DNA from: an uncultured Collinsella sp.
GTDB taxonomy: Bacteria > Actinomycetota > Coriobacteriia > Coriobacteriales > Coriobacteriaceae
Length of the DNA stretch: 6,359 bases
Direction: 5' to 3'
Assembly: GCA_900549065.1 (NCBI GenBank)
Contig: URNC01000118.1
Coordinates: 1-6,359, forward strand
The position numbers and the translations under genes are program-made. Shown piece after piece: positions 1 through 5,836 of this stretch (positions within the stretch are counted from its first letter, which is position 1; the number at the start of each line of letters is the position of its first letter). Under the pieces are notes generated by a model. The model was not told the origin of the DNA and did not search any database. It saw only the letters and a program-made list of their open reading frames with translations.

Positions 1-275
1 ATTAATGGATGGAAACGGGTGTTCTATCGGGACACACATTTTGTCCTATAAGCCTCGAAATGCGTAATGCTGCCCGGGCTGTCCACAGGCTATCGGGTTG
101 TCGGTGCATGAAAAATGCCGACATCCCGCCTCGGGGAGGAGGCGGGAACGCACCGAGTAGACGGAGGGGTGCGGAGCGCGGTCGCGTCTCGACTGACGAC
201 GTTGCCCATCGACAACCCTATTGTACTGCATGGCGTGGTTCTTAGTTTATCGTGTCGAACGCTTGTGTTGTGCCA
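1..275. other. Upstream region without a supported gene
   Basis: I find no convincing gene here. The short open frames have no good ribosome binding site, no family resemblance, and overlap each other on both strands. The clearest structure is a perfect 9-bp hairpin, arms 124-132 and 139-147 with a 6-base loop. It has no T run directly after it on the plus strand; on the minus strand five Ts follow about nine bases later, so a weak minus-strand terminator is possible. Two plus-strand frames are open from base 1 until stops at 49-51 and 64-66, so the end of a truncated upstream gene cannot be excluded. Confidence 0.5.
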
Positions 276-302
276 TTGCCTGCGGCAACGGTGTGCTACA
301 CT
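276..302 (+). promoter_or_regulatory. Probable rnpB promoter (extended -10)
   Basis: TACACT at 297-302 is a good -10 box, and it is preceded by TG one base upstream (294-295), giving an extended -10. A weak -35 candidate, TTGCCT, lies at 276-281 with a short 15-base spacer. Transcription would begin near 309-310, which fits the first paired base of rnpB at 311. The fit between predicted start and mature RNA end is the main support. Confidence 0.6.
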
Positions 303-310
303 CTTGCACT

Positions 311-672
311 GCTGAGTGGGCCAGACGGTCGCGCGATGTGCTGCTTGCAGCACGCGTGAGGAAAGTCCGGGCTCCAGAGGGCGGGATGCCGGCTAACGGC
401 CGGGCGGAGTGATCCGACGGAAAGCGCCGCAGAAAAGAAGACTCCCACCTGCGCCGCAAGGCGTAAAGGGAAAAGCTGAAACGGTGGTGTAAGAGACCAC
501 CAGCGTCGTGGTAACACGGCGGCTTGGCAAGCCCCATCCGGAGCAAGCGCGAATAGGAACGCTATGGGCCGGCCCGGTCCGCGTTCGGGTAGCGTGCGTG
601 GAGTTGCACGGTAACGTGCAGACAAGATAAATGACCGTTCACGACAGAACCCGGCTTACAAGCCCACTCAGC
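311..672 (+). ncRNA. rnpB: RNase P RNA, bacterial class A
   Basis: This is the catalytic RNA of ribonuclease P, which removes 5' leaders from precursor tRNAs together with the RnpA protein. The ends are set by helix P1: 311-321 (GCTGAGTGGGC) is perfectly complementary to 662-672. The 5' universally conserved strand containing GAGGAAAGTCCGGGCTCC is at 358-375, and its P4 partner with ACAGAACCCGGCTTACA is at 644-660. Other hallmarks are the CCGGAGCAAG segment after loop L15 (about 538-547), GAATAGG (551-557) and AGATAAATGA (about 625-634). The length of about 362 bases and the presence of the L15 region fit class A rather than the Bacillus class B form. Apparent open frames inside it are spurious. 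Loop L15 reads GGC (526-528) where the textbook E. coli motif is GGU. Confidence 0.97.
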
Positions 673-680
673 AACTATGT

Positions 681-797
681 TGACGCTGCGACGGCGTCAG
701 CTGGCCGATTTGGCGCTCATTCGTCGGTCGCCGCCATAAGGCGTGCTCCCTCCTCTTTCGGGCCAAATCGACTCAGCTGACGCCGTCTCGCTGTTTT
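681..797 (+). terminator. Large imperfect hairpin with T run after rnpB
   Basis: A long inverted repeat follows rnpB. The 14-base arm GACGGCGTCAGCTG (690-703) pairs perfectly with 774-787, and after a small internal mismatch CGATTTGG (706-713) pairs with 763-770. The loop is about 49 bases and contains a minor hairpin (732-735 with 740-743). A T5 run at 793-797 follows the 3' arm, so the likely role is termination of rnpB transcription. The 5' arm can also fold locally: TGACGC 681-686 with GCGTCA 694-699. The size is unusual for a simple terminator. Confidence 0.6.
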
Positions 798-855
798 TGC
801 CTGGTCATCGGTGTTGCCGTTCTATTTACCGGGATTAACGGTACGTTCTTTGTCG

Positions 856-861
856 TATTAT
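856..861 (+). promoter_or_regulatory. Possible -10 box for the YigZ-family gene
   Basis: TATTAT matches the consensus -10 in five of six bases and lies about 45 bases before the predicted start. No convincing -35 is seen at the right distance; bases 833-840 hold only GATTAACG. This is a weak call. The gene is separated from rnpB by the hairpin and T run, so it probably needs its own promoter in this gap. Confidence 0.3.
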
Positions 862-893
862 TGAGGCTGTTTGTTGCCGCGCTTAGTTTTGTT

Positions 894-899
894 GAGGGG
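894..899 (+). promoter_or_regulatory. Ribosome binding site that selects the TTG start
   Basis: GAGGGG lies 5 bases before TTG 905 and only 2 bases before the in-frame TTG 902, so 905 is preferred. An in-frame TGA at 893-895 overlaps the site and excludes any longer protein. Confidence 0.6.
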
Positions 900-904
900 C
901 TTTG

Positions 905-1540
905 TTGGACAGCTATTTTACTCTGCAATCGAATATTGAGGCTACGGGCGAGTTCGTTGACCGCAAGAGCCGGTTTATTGCCCAGCTGGTCCATATTGAG
1001 TCCGAGGATGAGGCGAATGCCTTTATCGAGATGGTTCGCAAGCGTCATTACGACGCTCGACACAATGTTCCCGCGTGGATTTTAGTCGATGGACGCGAGC
1101 GCCAGAGCGATGATGGTGAGCCGAGCCGCACGAGCGGTATGCCGACGCTCGAGGTGTTGCGCGGCGCAGAGCTCAAAAATGTTTGCTGCGTGGTGACGCG
1201 CTATTTTGGTGGCACGCTGTTGGGACCTGGTGGCTTGGTGCGCGCCTATACTGCGGCGACGCAGGCGGCGGTGGCAGCTGCTCGGGAGGCCGGGCAGATT
1301 GTCGAGATGACGAGTGTCGTGCCTGTTGACGTGCATGTGGCCTATCCGCAGTATGAGCAGGTGCTTCGTTTGGCGCAGGATTCGGGTGCCAAGGTTTCGG
1401 ATACCGATTACGTGGATGCCGTGACACTTCACCTGGTATTCAAAGCGGGGGAGCAGGAGCAATTTTGCGCCAAGATGCGCGAGCTTATGGCGGGCCGCGA
1501 AGAGATCGAGGTCGGCGCTCCCAAATTTGCCGAGTTCTAA
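905..1540 (+). CDS. yigZ: YigZ/IMPACT family protein
   Basis: This 211-residue protein belongs to the YigZ/YvyE (IMPACT, UPF0029) family, usually about 200-215 residues, so it looks complete. The N-terminal UPF0029 domain spans roughly residues 15-125 and carries two family signatures: SDDGEPSRTSGMP (about 68-80) and YFGGTLLGPGGLVRAY (about 100-115). The DARHN segment near residue 50 is also typical. The C-terminal part, about 140-198, fits the DUF1949 ferredoxin-like domain. The eukaryotic homologue IMPACT regulates Gcn2, while the bacterial role is poorly defined; some link to translation is inferred from its fold. The start is TTG, either 905 (preferred by ribosome-site spacing) or 902. 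The gene stands alone, convergent with the next gene, and ends four bases before the terminator stem. Confidence 0.93.
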   Translation: MDSYFTLQSNIEATGEFVDRKSRFIAQLVHIESEDEANAFIEMVRKRHYDARHNVPAWILVDGRERQSDDGEPSRTSGMPTLEVLRGAELKNVCCVVTRYFGGTLLGPGGLVRAYTAATQAAVAAAREAGQIVEMTSVVPVDVHVAYPQYEQVLRLAQDSGAKVSDTDYVDAVTLHLVFKAGEQEQFCAKMRELMAGREEIEVGAPKFAEF

Positions 1541-1543
1541 CGG

Positions 1544-1594
1544 CGACGGCCGGCGTTCTTTTGGATGGATCCCAAACGCGCCGGCCGTCGTTTT
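1544..1594 (+). terminator. Terminator between convergent genes
   Basis: CGACGGCCGGCG (1544-1555) pairs perfectly with 1579-1590, a 12-bp GC-rich stem, followed by TTTT at 1591-1594 and then ATG. The 23-base loop has a minor inner pairing (1560-1564 with 1572-1576). It directly follows the YigZ-family stop. It also lies just beyond the end of the minus-strand gene at 1608, but in that direction there is no real T run, so bidirectional use is possible yet weaker. Confidence 0.85.
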
Positions 1595-1607
1595 ATGTTG
1601 CTGCCGT

Positions 1608-2054
1608 TTACTCGGCGAGCTGCTTTAGCACATCGCAGGCGATCTCGACGGCATCGTCGATGCAGCCGGGGCAGCTGCGGAGCGGACCTTTATCCGATCC
1701 GATGCCCTTGAGCGTGCCGCAGACGGTCGTCGTGTTCTTCTCGCCAAATCGCTTGGCAATCTCGCGCGACAGCTTGTAGGTCTGGCCTTTGGTCTTGGGG
1801 TTCTCCATGCCGTCGCTCATTACAAAGCCCATGATGGCAACAGCGCCCGAGATGGCGCCGCAGGTCTCGGTCATGCCACCCATGCCGGCGCCAAAGCCCT
1901 CGGTGAGGGTAAAGGCGGTCTGGGGGTCGAGCCCGACGGCAGGTGCGAGCGTGCAGGCAACGGCCTGTGCGCAGTTAAAGCCGCGGGCGTGGTATTCGGC
2001 AGCCTGAGCCTGGCAGGCGGCGGTGTCGAGCTGGGTGGTATCGATCTGCTTCAT
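1608..2054 (-). CDS. C_GCAxxG_C_C family protein, cysteine-rich
   Basis: This 148-residue protein carries the spaced cysteine signature of the C_GCAxxG_C_C family (putative redox-active protein), whose members are usually around 140-160 residues. Visible elements are GFNCAQAV (Cys28), a Gly-rich turn and ETCGAISGAV (Cys65, Gly70), a Cys at 112, and a C-terminal SCPGC pair (Cys128, Cys131). There is no signal peptide, so it is probably cytoplasmic. The biochemical role is not established; redox or metal/cluster handling is inferred from the conserved cysteines. The start at 2054 is chosen because AAGGAG lies 6 bases upstream. An in-frame ATG at 2126, with a weaker GAGG 5 bases upstream, would add 24 residues. 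The gene is divergent from the homocysteine synthase gene, so shared control is possible. Confidence 0.87.
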   Translation of the reverse strand: MKQIDTTQLDTAACQAQAAEYHARGFNCAQAVACTLAPAVGLDPQTAFTLTEGFGAGMGGMTETCGAISGAVAIMGFVMSDGMENPKTKGQTYKLSREIAKRFGEKNTTTVCGTLKGIGSDKGPLRSCPGCIDDAVEIACDVLKQLAE

Positions 2055-2060
2055 CGTTGT

Positions 2061-2066
2061 CTCCTT
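2061..2066 (-). promoter_or_regulatory. Ribosome binding site that selects the 2054 start
   Basis: On the minus strand this reads AAGGAG, 6 bases before the ATG at 2054. It is a stronger site than that of the alternative ATG at 2126. Confidence 0.75.
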
Positions 2067-2069
2067 GGT

Positions 2070-2097
2070 CACGGTGTACCCGCCTATGGTACCCGTG
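2070..2097 (-). promoter_or_regulatory. Stem-loop just upstream of the ribosome site
   Basis: CACGG (2070-2074) and TACC (2077-2080) pair with CCGTG (2093-2097) and GGTA (2088-2091), leaving a small bulge and a 7-base loop. The structure ends 3 bases from the AAGGAG of the Cys-rich protein. The same stretch holds two direct copies of GTACCCG (2076-2082 and 2089-2095), 13 bases apart. It could be an mRNA leader hairpin or a protein-binding site; no regulator is identified. Confidence 0.35.
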
Positions 2098-2284
2098 ACG
2101 GGGCATGTAATCATCGAGAGCTTCATGTATGCCTCGTTTTTATCTATCGAGCAAATGCCCAAGGTTTGAGATATATTCCCCTGATCAATTTGTCCATTAA
2201 CCTATCTTGGCGATGGGTTGAGAGGGGTGCAGGGTAGCGGTATCGTGAACCGAATAAAACGTAACCCAGGCAAGGGAGCCAGAT

Positions 2285-3568
2285 ATGAGCGAGCAGACTA
2301 TCGGTACTACATGTGTTCAGGGCGGCTATCACCCGGGAGATGCGGAGCCGCGCCAGGTGCCCATCTACCAGTCCACCACGTGGAAGTACGACACGTCCGA
2401 GCACATGGGCAAGCTGTTTGACCTGGAGGAGTCTGGCTATTTCTACAGCCGTCTGCAGAACCCCACGTGCGATTTGGTTGCCGCCAAGATCTGCGAGATG
2501 GAGGGCGGCACCGCAGCGATGCTCACGAGCTCGGGCATGGCTGCGAACTTCCTCGCGATCTTTAACGTTGCCGGTGCCGGCGATCACGTGGTCGCAAGCT
2601 CTGCCATCTACGGCGGTACCTACAACCTGCTTGCCCATACTATGGGTCGTATGGGCTTGACCTGCACGTTCGTTGCCCCCGACTGTACCGACGAGGAGCT
2701 CGGGGCAGCGTTTGAACCCAATACCAAGCTTGTCTTTGGCGAGACGATTGCCAACCCCGCCCTTGCCGTGCTCGATATTGAGCGCTTTGCCAAGGCTGCA
2801 CATGACCACGGCGTGCCGCTGATGGTCGACAACACCTTCCCGACTCCCGTGATGTGCCGTCCCTTTGAGTGGGGCGCCGATATCGTTACGCACTCCACCA
2901 CCAAGTACATGGATGGACATGCTGCCTACCTGGGCGGCGTGATCGTCGACCATGGCCAGTTTGACTGGATGGCCCATGCGGACAAGTTCCCGGGTCTCAC
3001 CACGCCCGACGAGAGCTATCACGGCGTGACCTATGCCGAGAAGTTCGGTCGTGAGGGTGCCTTCATTACCAAGGCCACCGCGCAGCTCATGCGCGATCTT
3101 GGCCCCATGCAGAACCCGCAGGCGGCGTTTTTCTTGAACAGCTCGCTCGAGAGCCTGCATGTGCGCATGCCGCGTCATTGCGAGAACGGCCTGGCCGTTG
3201 CCAAGTTCCTGCAGAGTCATCCCAAGGTACGCTTCGTGAGCTATCCGGGCCTGGAGGGCGACAAGTACTATGACCTGGCTCAGAAGTACATGCCCAACGG
3301 TACCTGCGGCGTCGTGAGCTTTGGCTTTAACGGTGGTCGCGCGGCTGCCGAGACCTTTATGAAGAGCCTTAAGCTCGCCCAGATCGCCACGCACGTGGCC
3401 GATGCCCGCACTTGCTGTCTGCATCCCGCTAATGCCACGCATCGCCAGATGAACGATGAGGAGCTCATCGCCTGTGGCATCTCCGCCGACATGGTGCGCC
3501 TGTCGTGCGGCCTCGAGGACACGGCTGATCTGATTGCCGACCTTGAGCAGGCGCTCGAGCAGTGCTAG
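2285..3568 (+). CDS. metY: O-acetylhomoserine aminocarboxypropyltransferase (homocysteine synthase)
   Basis: This 427-residue cytosolic PLP enzyme makes homocysteine from O-acetylhomoserine and sulfide (or methionine with methanethiol), the direct sulfhydrylation route to methionine. The length is typical of the MetY branch of the Cys/Met-metabolism PLP family. Visible features: PIYQSTTW near residues 26-33; YSRLQNPT (54-61), which supplies the Tyr/Arg that contact phosphate across the dimer; SSGMAA (82-87); SAIYGGTYN (106-114); VDNTF with the pyridine-binding Asp182; HSTTKYMDGH with the Schiff-base Lys207; and RLSCGLED (405-412) with the substrate carboxylate Arg. The start is clear, since GGGAG lies 6 bases before the ATG. 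Cystathionine synthase or lyase is less likely, because the long insertion after the Lys (about 225-265) is typical of sulfhydrylases. A strong terminator follows. Confidence 0.95.
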   Translation: MSEQTIGTTCVQGGYHPGDAEPRQVPIYQSTTWKYDTSEHMGKLFDLEESGYFYSRLQNPTCDLVAAKICEMEGGTAAMLTSSGMAANFLAIFNVAGAGDHVVASSAIYGGTYNLLAHTMGRMGLTCTFVAPDCTDEELGAAFEPNTKLVFGETIANPALAVLDIERFAKAAHDHGVPLMVDNTFPTPVMCRPFEWGADIVTHSTTKYMDGHAAYLGGVIVDHGQFDWMAHADKFPGLTTPDESYHGVTYAEKFGREGAFITKATAQLMRDLGPMQNPQAAFFLNSSLESLHVRMPRHCENGLAVAKFLQSHPKVRFVSYPGLEGDKYYDLAQKYMPNGTCGVVSFGFNGGRAAAETFMKSLKLAQIATHVADARTCCLHPANATHRQMNDEELIACGISADMVRLSCGLEDTADLIADLEQALEQC

Positions 3569-3636
3569 GCTAGCGTTCGTGCAAGGCGCCGATGCTGGCA
3601 GAAAGCTTCGGTGACCTTTCGTTCCGATTCCGTAGG

Positions 3637-3685
3637 CGGGACCCCAATTGCGGCTGTTTGCATGCGATTGGGGCCCCGTTTTTTT
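3637..3685 (+). terminator. Strong rho-independent terminator after metY, before the MFS gene
   Basis: The 15-base arm at 3637-3651 pairs with 3664-3678 through one A-C mismatch and one G-T wobble, with a 12-base loop. Seven Ts follow at 3679-3685. This is a textbook terminator for metY. Its last T lies 26 bases before the MFS start codon, so it may also act as an attenuator for that gene. Confidence 0.93.
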
Positions 3686-3700
3686 GCGTTGGGCCACTCG

Positions 3701-3706
3701 AAAGGA
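3701..3706 (+). promoter_or_regulatory. Ribosome binding site that selects the MFS start
   Basis: AAAGGA lies 5 bases before ATG 3712. The in-frame ATG at 3706 overlaps the site and is too close to be used. A longer frame from 3592 would translate through the terminator stem and encode a polar, implausible leader. Confidence 0.75.
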
Positions 3707-3711
3707 TGGAT

Positions 3712-5016
3712 ATGGAGAAAACTGCAGAGCAGCTGCGCCGCGAGCACATTGCCCTAGAGGGCGACACCCATGGCAAGAACAAGTGGGCGATTCTGTTTAC
3801 CGTGCTCATCATGACGTTTATGGTGTGTCTGGATTCGACCGTCGTGACCGTGGCGCTGCCCGTGATGCAAAAGGAGCTGGGCGTGGGCCTCGATCGCATT
3901 CAGCTGGTGAGTTCGGTGTACCTGCTTGCGACATGCGTGGCTATGTTGCCGTTTGGCCGTCTGGGTGACGTGTGCGGCAAGGTGAATGTGTTCCAGCTGG
4001 GCGTCATCGTCTTTTCGGTCGGTTCACTGCTGTGCGGCCTTTCGGCCTCGCTCGAGGTTCTTATCCTGGCACGCATTGTTCAGGGCGTCGGTTGCGCGGT
4101 GGCCATGGCTAACAACATGGGTATCATCACCGAGTCGTTTCCGGCGCGCGAACGAGGCCGTGCCATGGGTATTCTCGCGACCTTCGTGGCCCTCGGCATG
4201 ATGTGTGGCCCCGTGCTCGGCGGCATGCTGGTGGCAAGCTTTCCCTGGGAGAGTATCTTCCTCATCAACCTGCCTATTGGCGTAATCTCGTTTATCGTGG
4301 GGCTCTACACGCTGCCGCATGTTAAGCCGGAGGCCGGCGAGCACCCCATGTCCCTGATCGAGGCTGCTCTTCGCTGCTTTGCAAATTCGGCCTTCACCAT
4401 CAACCTTGCCTGCATGCTCATCGTGTTCGTTGGCATTGGCGCATCCGAGTTTATTCTGCCGTTCTATTTTCAGGATGCGCATGGGTTTGGTTCTGACATC
4501 TCCGGACTGCTCTTTTTGGCACTACCGATGGTGAATGCCTTTATCGGTCCGCTATCGGGTACGGTTTCGGACCGTGTTGGCTGCGAGGGTCCTACGGCGG
4601 TTGGCCTGGGCGTGTATGTGTGCGGTCTCTTTGCGGTAAGCACGCTCAACGAGCGCTCTTCTATCCCTGTGATCGTGTGCTGCGTCGCATTTATGTCGTG
4701 CGGTACGTCGATTTTTCAGAGCCCCAACAACTCGTTGTATATGGGCTCGGCCCCGCGCGAGGCACTCGGCTTTGCGGGCAGCTTGGGTAGCCTGGCGCGC
4801 TATGCGGGTATGGCAGTGGGCATTACGGCTGCATCACATATCCTATATGGGCAGATGAGCGTGGCGATGGGCGAGGCTGTGACCAGTATTGTTGCAGGTC
4901 GTCCGGATGTGTTCCTGTTTGGTTTTCGCTCGGTGTTCTACGTGCTCATGGCTGTGGCCGCTGTGGGCTTTGCGCTTGCCATGGTGCGTTTGGTGAGGAT
5001 GCGCGCCCGCCATTAG
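3712..5016 (+). CDS. MFS transporter, DHA2-like drug/metabolite exporter
   Basis: This 434-residue inner-membrane protein belongs to the major facilitator superfamily and probably exports small molecules using the proton gradient. DHA2 (EmrB/QacA-type) signatures are present: LDSTVVTVALPVMQKELG in TM1 (about 40-57), motif A PFGRLGDVCGK (80-90), ARIVQGVG (120-127), and the antiporter motif C region GPVLGGML (166-173) followed by WESIFLINLPIG. I count about 12 hydrophobic segments, roughly at 26-46, 64-84, 92-112, 114-134, 152-174, 181-201, 226-253, 264-285, 294-312, 317-336, 352-378 and 404-426. Typical DHA2 proteins have 14 segments and about 470-500 residues; here the two central ones are absent and only a short polar linker (201-225) is left. 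The substrate cannot be read from sequence. No regulator gene is adjacent. Confidence 0.92.
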   Translation: MEKTAEQLRREHIALEGDTHGKNKWAILFTVLIMTFMVCLDSTVVTVALPVMQKELGVGLDRIQLVSSVYLLATCVAMLPFGRLGDVCGKVNVFQLGVIVFSVGSLLCGLSASLEVLILARIVQGVGCAVAMANNMGIITESFPARERGRAMGILATFVALGMMCGPVLGGMLVASFPWESIFLINLPIGVISFIVGLYTLPHVKPEAGEHPMSLIEAALRCFANSAFTINLACMLIVFVGIGASEFILPFYFQDAHGFGSDISGLLFLALPMVNAFIGPLSGTVSDRVGCEGPTAVGLGVYVCGLFAVSTLNERSSIPVIVCCVAFMSCGTSIFQSPNNSLYMGSAPREALGFAGSLGSLARYAGMAVGITAASHILYGQMSVAMGEAVTSIVAGRPDVFLFGFRSVFYVLMAVAAVGFALAMVRLVRMRARH

Positions 5017-5088
5017 CTTGTGGTGACAGGCTTGCCACGAATCGGGCCTATCTACTGGTCTTGCAGCTTTATAGTGCGATGCGGCTTG

Positions 5089-5107
5089 TGGGGCGGGCGG
5101 GGGTCGG
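5089..5107 (+). other. G-rich tract upstream of xpt
   Basis: Runs of four, three and five Gs at 5090-5093, 5095-5097 and 5099-5103, separated by single Cs, are followed by a GG at 5106-5107. There are only three runs of three or more, so a canonical three-layer G-quadruplex is not complete; a two-layer or bulged form is possible. It lies just upstream of the putative xpt -10 box. Chance in GC-rich DNA is the alternative. Confidence 0.3.
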
Positions 5108-5111
5108 TCCG

Positions 5112-5120
5112 TGGTAGACT
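5112..5120 (+). promoter_or_regulatory. Possible xpt promoter (extended -10)
   Basis: TGGTAGACT at 5112-5120 combines the TG of an extended -10 with TAGACT, and resembles the TGCTACACT before rnpB. No good -35 is seen at normal spacing, since that position is occupied by the G-rich tract. It would give a leader of about 50 bases. I see no purine-riboswitch core in this leader. Confidence 0.4.
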
Positions 5121-5142
5121 ATCGAACAACGTTTATTAATCG

Positions 5143-5160
5143 CGCGGTATCGTTGCCGCG
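5143..5160 (+). promoter_or_regulatory. Small hairpin directly before the xpt ribosome site
   Basis: CGCGGTA (5143-5149) pairs with TTGCCGCG bases 5154-5160 through one G-T wobble, giving a 7-bp stem with a 4-base loop. It ends immediately before AGAAGGGG, the xpt ribosome site. No T run follows, so it is not a terminator. It may tune translation or mRNA stability, or be incidental. Confidence 0.3.
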
Positions 5161-5175
5161 AGAAGGGGTTGCGCC

Positions 5176-5754
5176 ATGCAGGAGCTTGAGGATCGTATTC
5201 GCCATGACGGCATCGTAAAGGCCGGTAACGTCCTTAAGGTTGATGCCTTCCTCAACCACCAATGCGACGTTGAGCTGTTCGACCACATGGGCGCCGAATG
5301 GGCCCGTCTGTTCGAGGGTGTCGAGATCAACAAGATCCTGACGATCGAGGCTTCGGGCATTGGCATGGCTTGCATTGCAGCCCAGCATTTTGGCGGCGTG
5401 CCGGTGGTCTTTGCCAAGAAGGCACAGTCCATCAACCTCGACGGCGAGCAGTATGCCACGACCATCTACTCCTTTACCAAGCAGAAGGAGTACCCGGTCA
5501 TCGTCGGCAAGCGCTTCCTGTCCGAGGGCGACAAGGTCCTGATCATCGACGACTTTTTGGCCAACGGCTGCGCGCTCGAGGGTCTTATCAAGATCTGCGA
5601 GGCTGCAGGTGCCGAGGTATCCGGCATTGGCATTGCGGTGGAGAAGGGCTTCCAGGGCGGTGGCGATAAGCTCCGCGAGCGCGGCTTCCGCGTTGAAAGC
5701 CTAGCCCGTATCGCCGATATGGACTGCGATACCGGCGAGATCACCTTCGCCTAA
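5176..5754 (+). CDS. xpt: Xanthine phosphoribosyltransferase
   Basis: This 192-residue cytosolic enzyme joins xanthine to PRPP to form XMP, salvaging purine toward GMP. It closely resembles Bacillus Xpt (about 194 residues) from end to end. Visible features: LKVDAFLNHQ (20-29) with the base-contacting Leu20 and Asn27 region; TIEASGIG (56-63); the Xpt-type VPVVFAKK (75-82); YSFTKQKE (98-105); the PRPP-binding loop VLIIDDFLANG (121-131) with its two Asp; and AVEKGFQGG (154-162) near the purine pocket, followed by VESLARI. The start is supported by AAGGGG 7 bases upstream. Bacillus xpt is controlled by a guanine riboswitch, which I do not see here. The gene is monocistronic or loosely coupled to the GGQ-factor gene, as a strong terminator follows it. 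Confidence 0.97.
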   Translation: MQELEDRIRHDGIVKAGNVLKVDAFLNHQCDVELFDHMGAEWARLFEGVEINKILTIEASGIGMACIAAQHFGGVPVVFAKKAQSINLDGEQYATTIYSFTKQKEYPVIVGKRFLSEGDKVLIIDDFLANGCALEGLIKICEAAGAEVSGIGIAVEKGFQGGGDKLRERGFRVESLARIADMDCDTGEITFA

Positions 5755-5782
5755 GCGCGCAACACAAGCGATTTGGTATGCG

Positions 5783-5818
5783 ATGTGACAAAGGGACTTT
5801 CCCTTTGTCACATTTTTT
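5783..5818 (+). terminator. Terminator after xpt with 14-bp perfect stem
   Basis: ATGTGACAAAGGGA (5783-5796) is perfectly complementary to 5800-5813 around a 3-base loop, and a T6 run ends at 5818. It is a near-ideal terminator for xpt. The next start codon is 18 bases after the T run. The stem core GTGACAAAGGGACT is similar to the core of the hairpin at 6227-6298. Confidence 0.93.
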
Positions 5819-5836
5819 ATGAGGGGAGGTGTTGAT

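Noticed and set aside
26..50. Third member of the AGGGACT hairpin family
   Set aside because: It shares only GGGAC and a 5-bp stem (30-34 with 42-46), with no T run; the similarity is too weak.
124..147. Perfect 9-bp hairpin as a terminator or riboswitch
   Set aside because: No T run follows on the plus strand and no riboswitch core surrounds it. On the minus strand the Ts are too far away for a confident call, so it is noted only within the region entry.
9..412. Several overlapping small open frames before and into rnpB
   Set aside because: They overlap a certain RNA gene or each other, and have no ribosome site and no recognisable protein features.
2170..2196. Divergent promoter boxes in the 2055-2284 gap
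   Set aside because: On the minus strand TGGACA and TATATC are only 15 bases apart. On the plus strand TATATT lacks a -35. Promoters must exist here but I cannot place them.
2201..2284. SAM-type riboswitch or T-box in the metY leader
   Set aside because: Only short pairings were found (2215-2219 with 2263-2267, and CGGT with ACCG). None of the conserved SAM-I, SAM-II, SAM-IV or T-box cores is visible.
2144..3697. 517-codon open frame on the minus strand opposite metY
   Set aside because: It is a shadow of a highly conserved gene with strong third-position GC bias. Its composition is rich in Gly, Ala, His and Arg with no domain, it starts within the metY terminator region, and it has no ribosome site.
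3592..3711. N-terminal 40-codon extension of the MFS protein
   Set aside because: It would be translated through a strong terminator stem and T run, and it lacks a ribosome site. The start at 3712 has a good one.
4024..4482. 152-codon open frame on the minus strand opposite the MFS gene
   Set aside because: It is His/Glu/Arg-rich antisense of membrane-coding sequence, with no family resemblance and no ribosome site.
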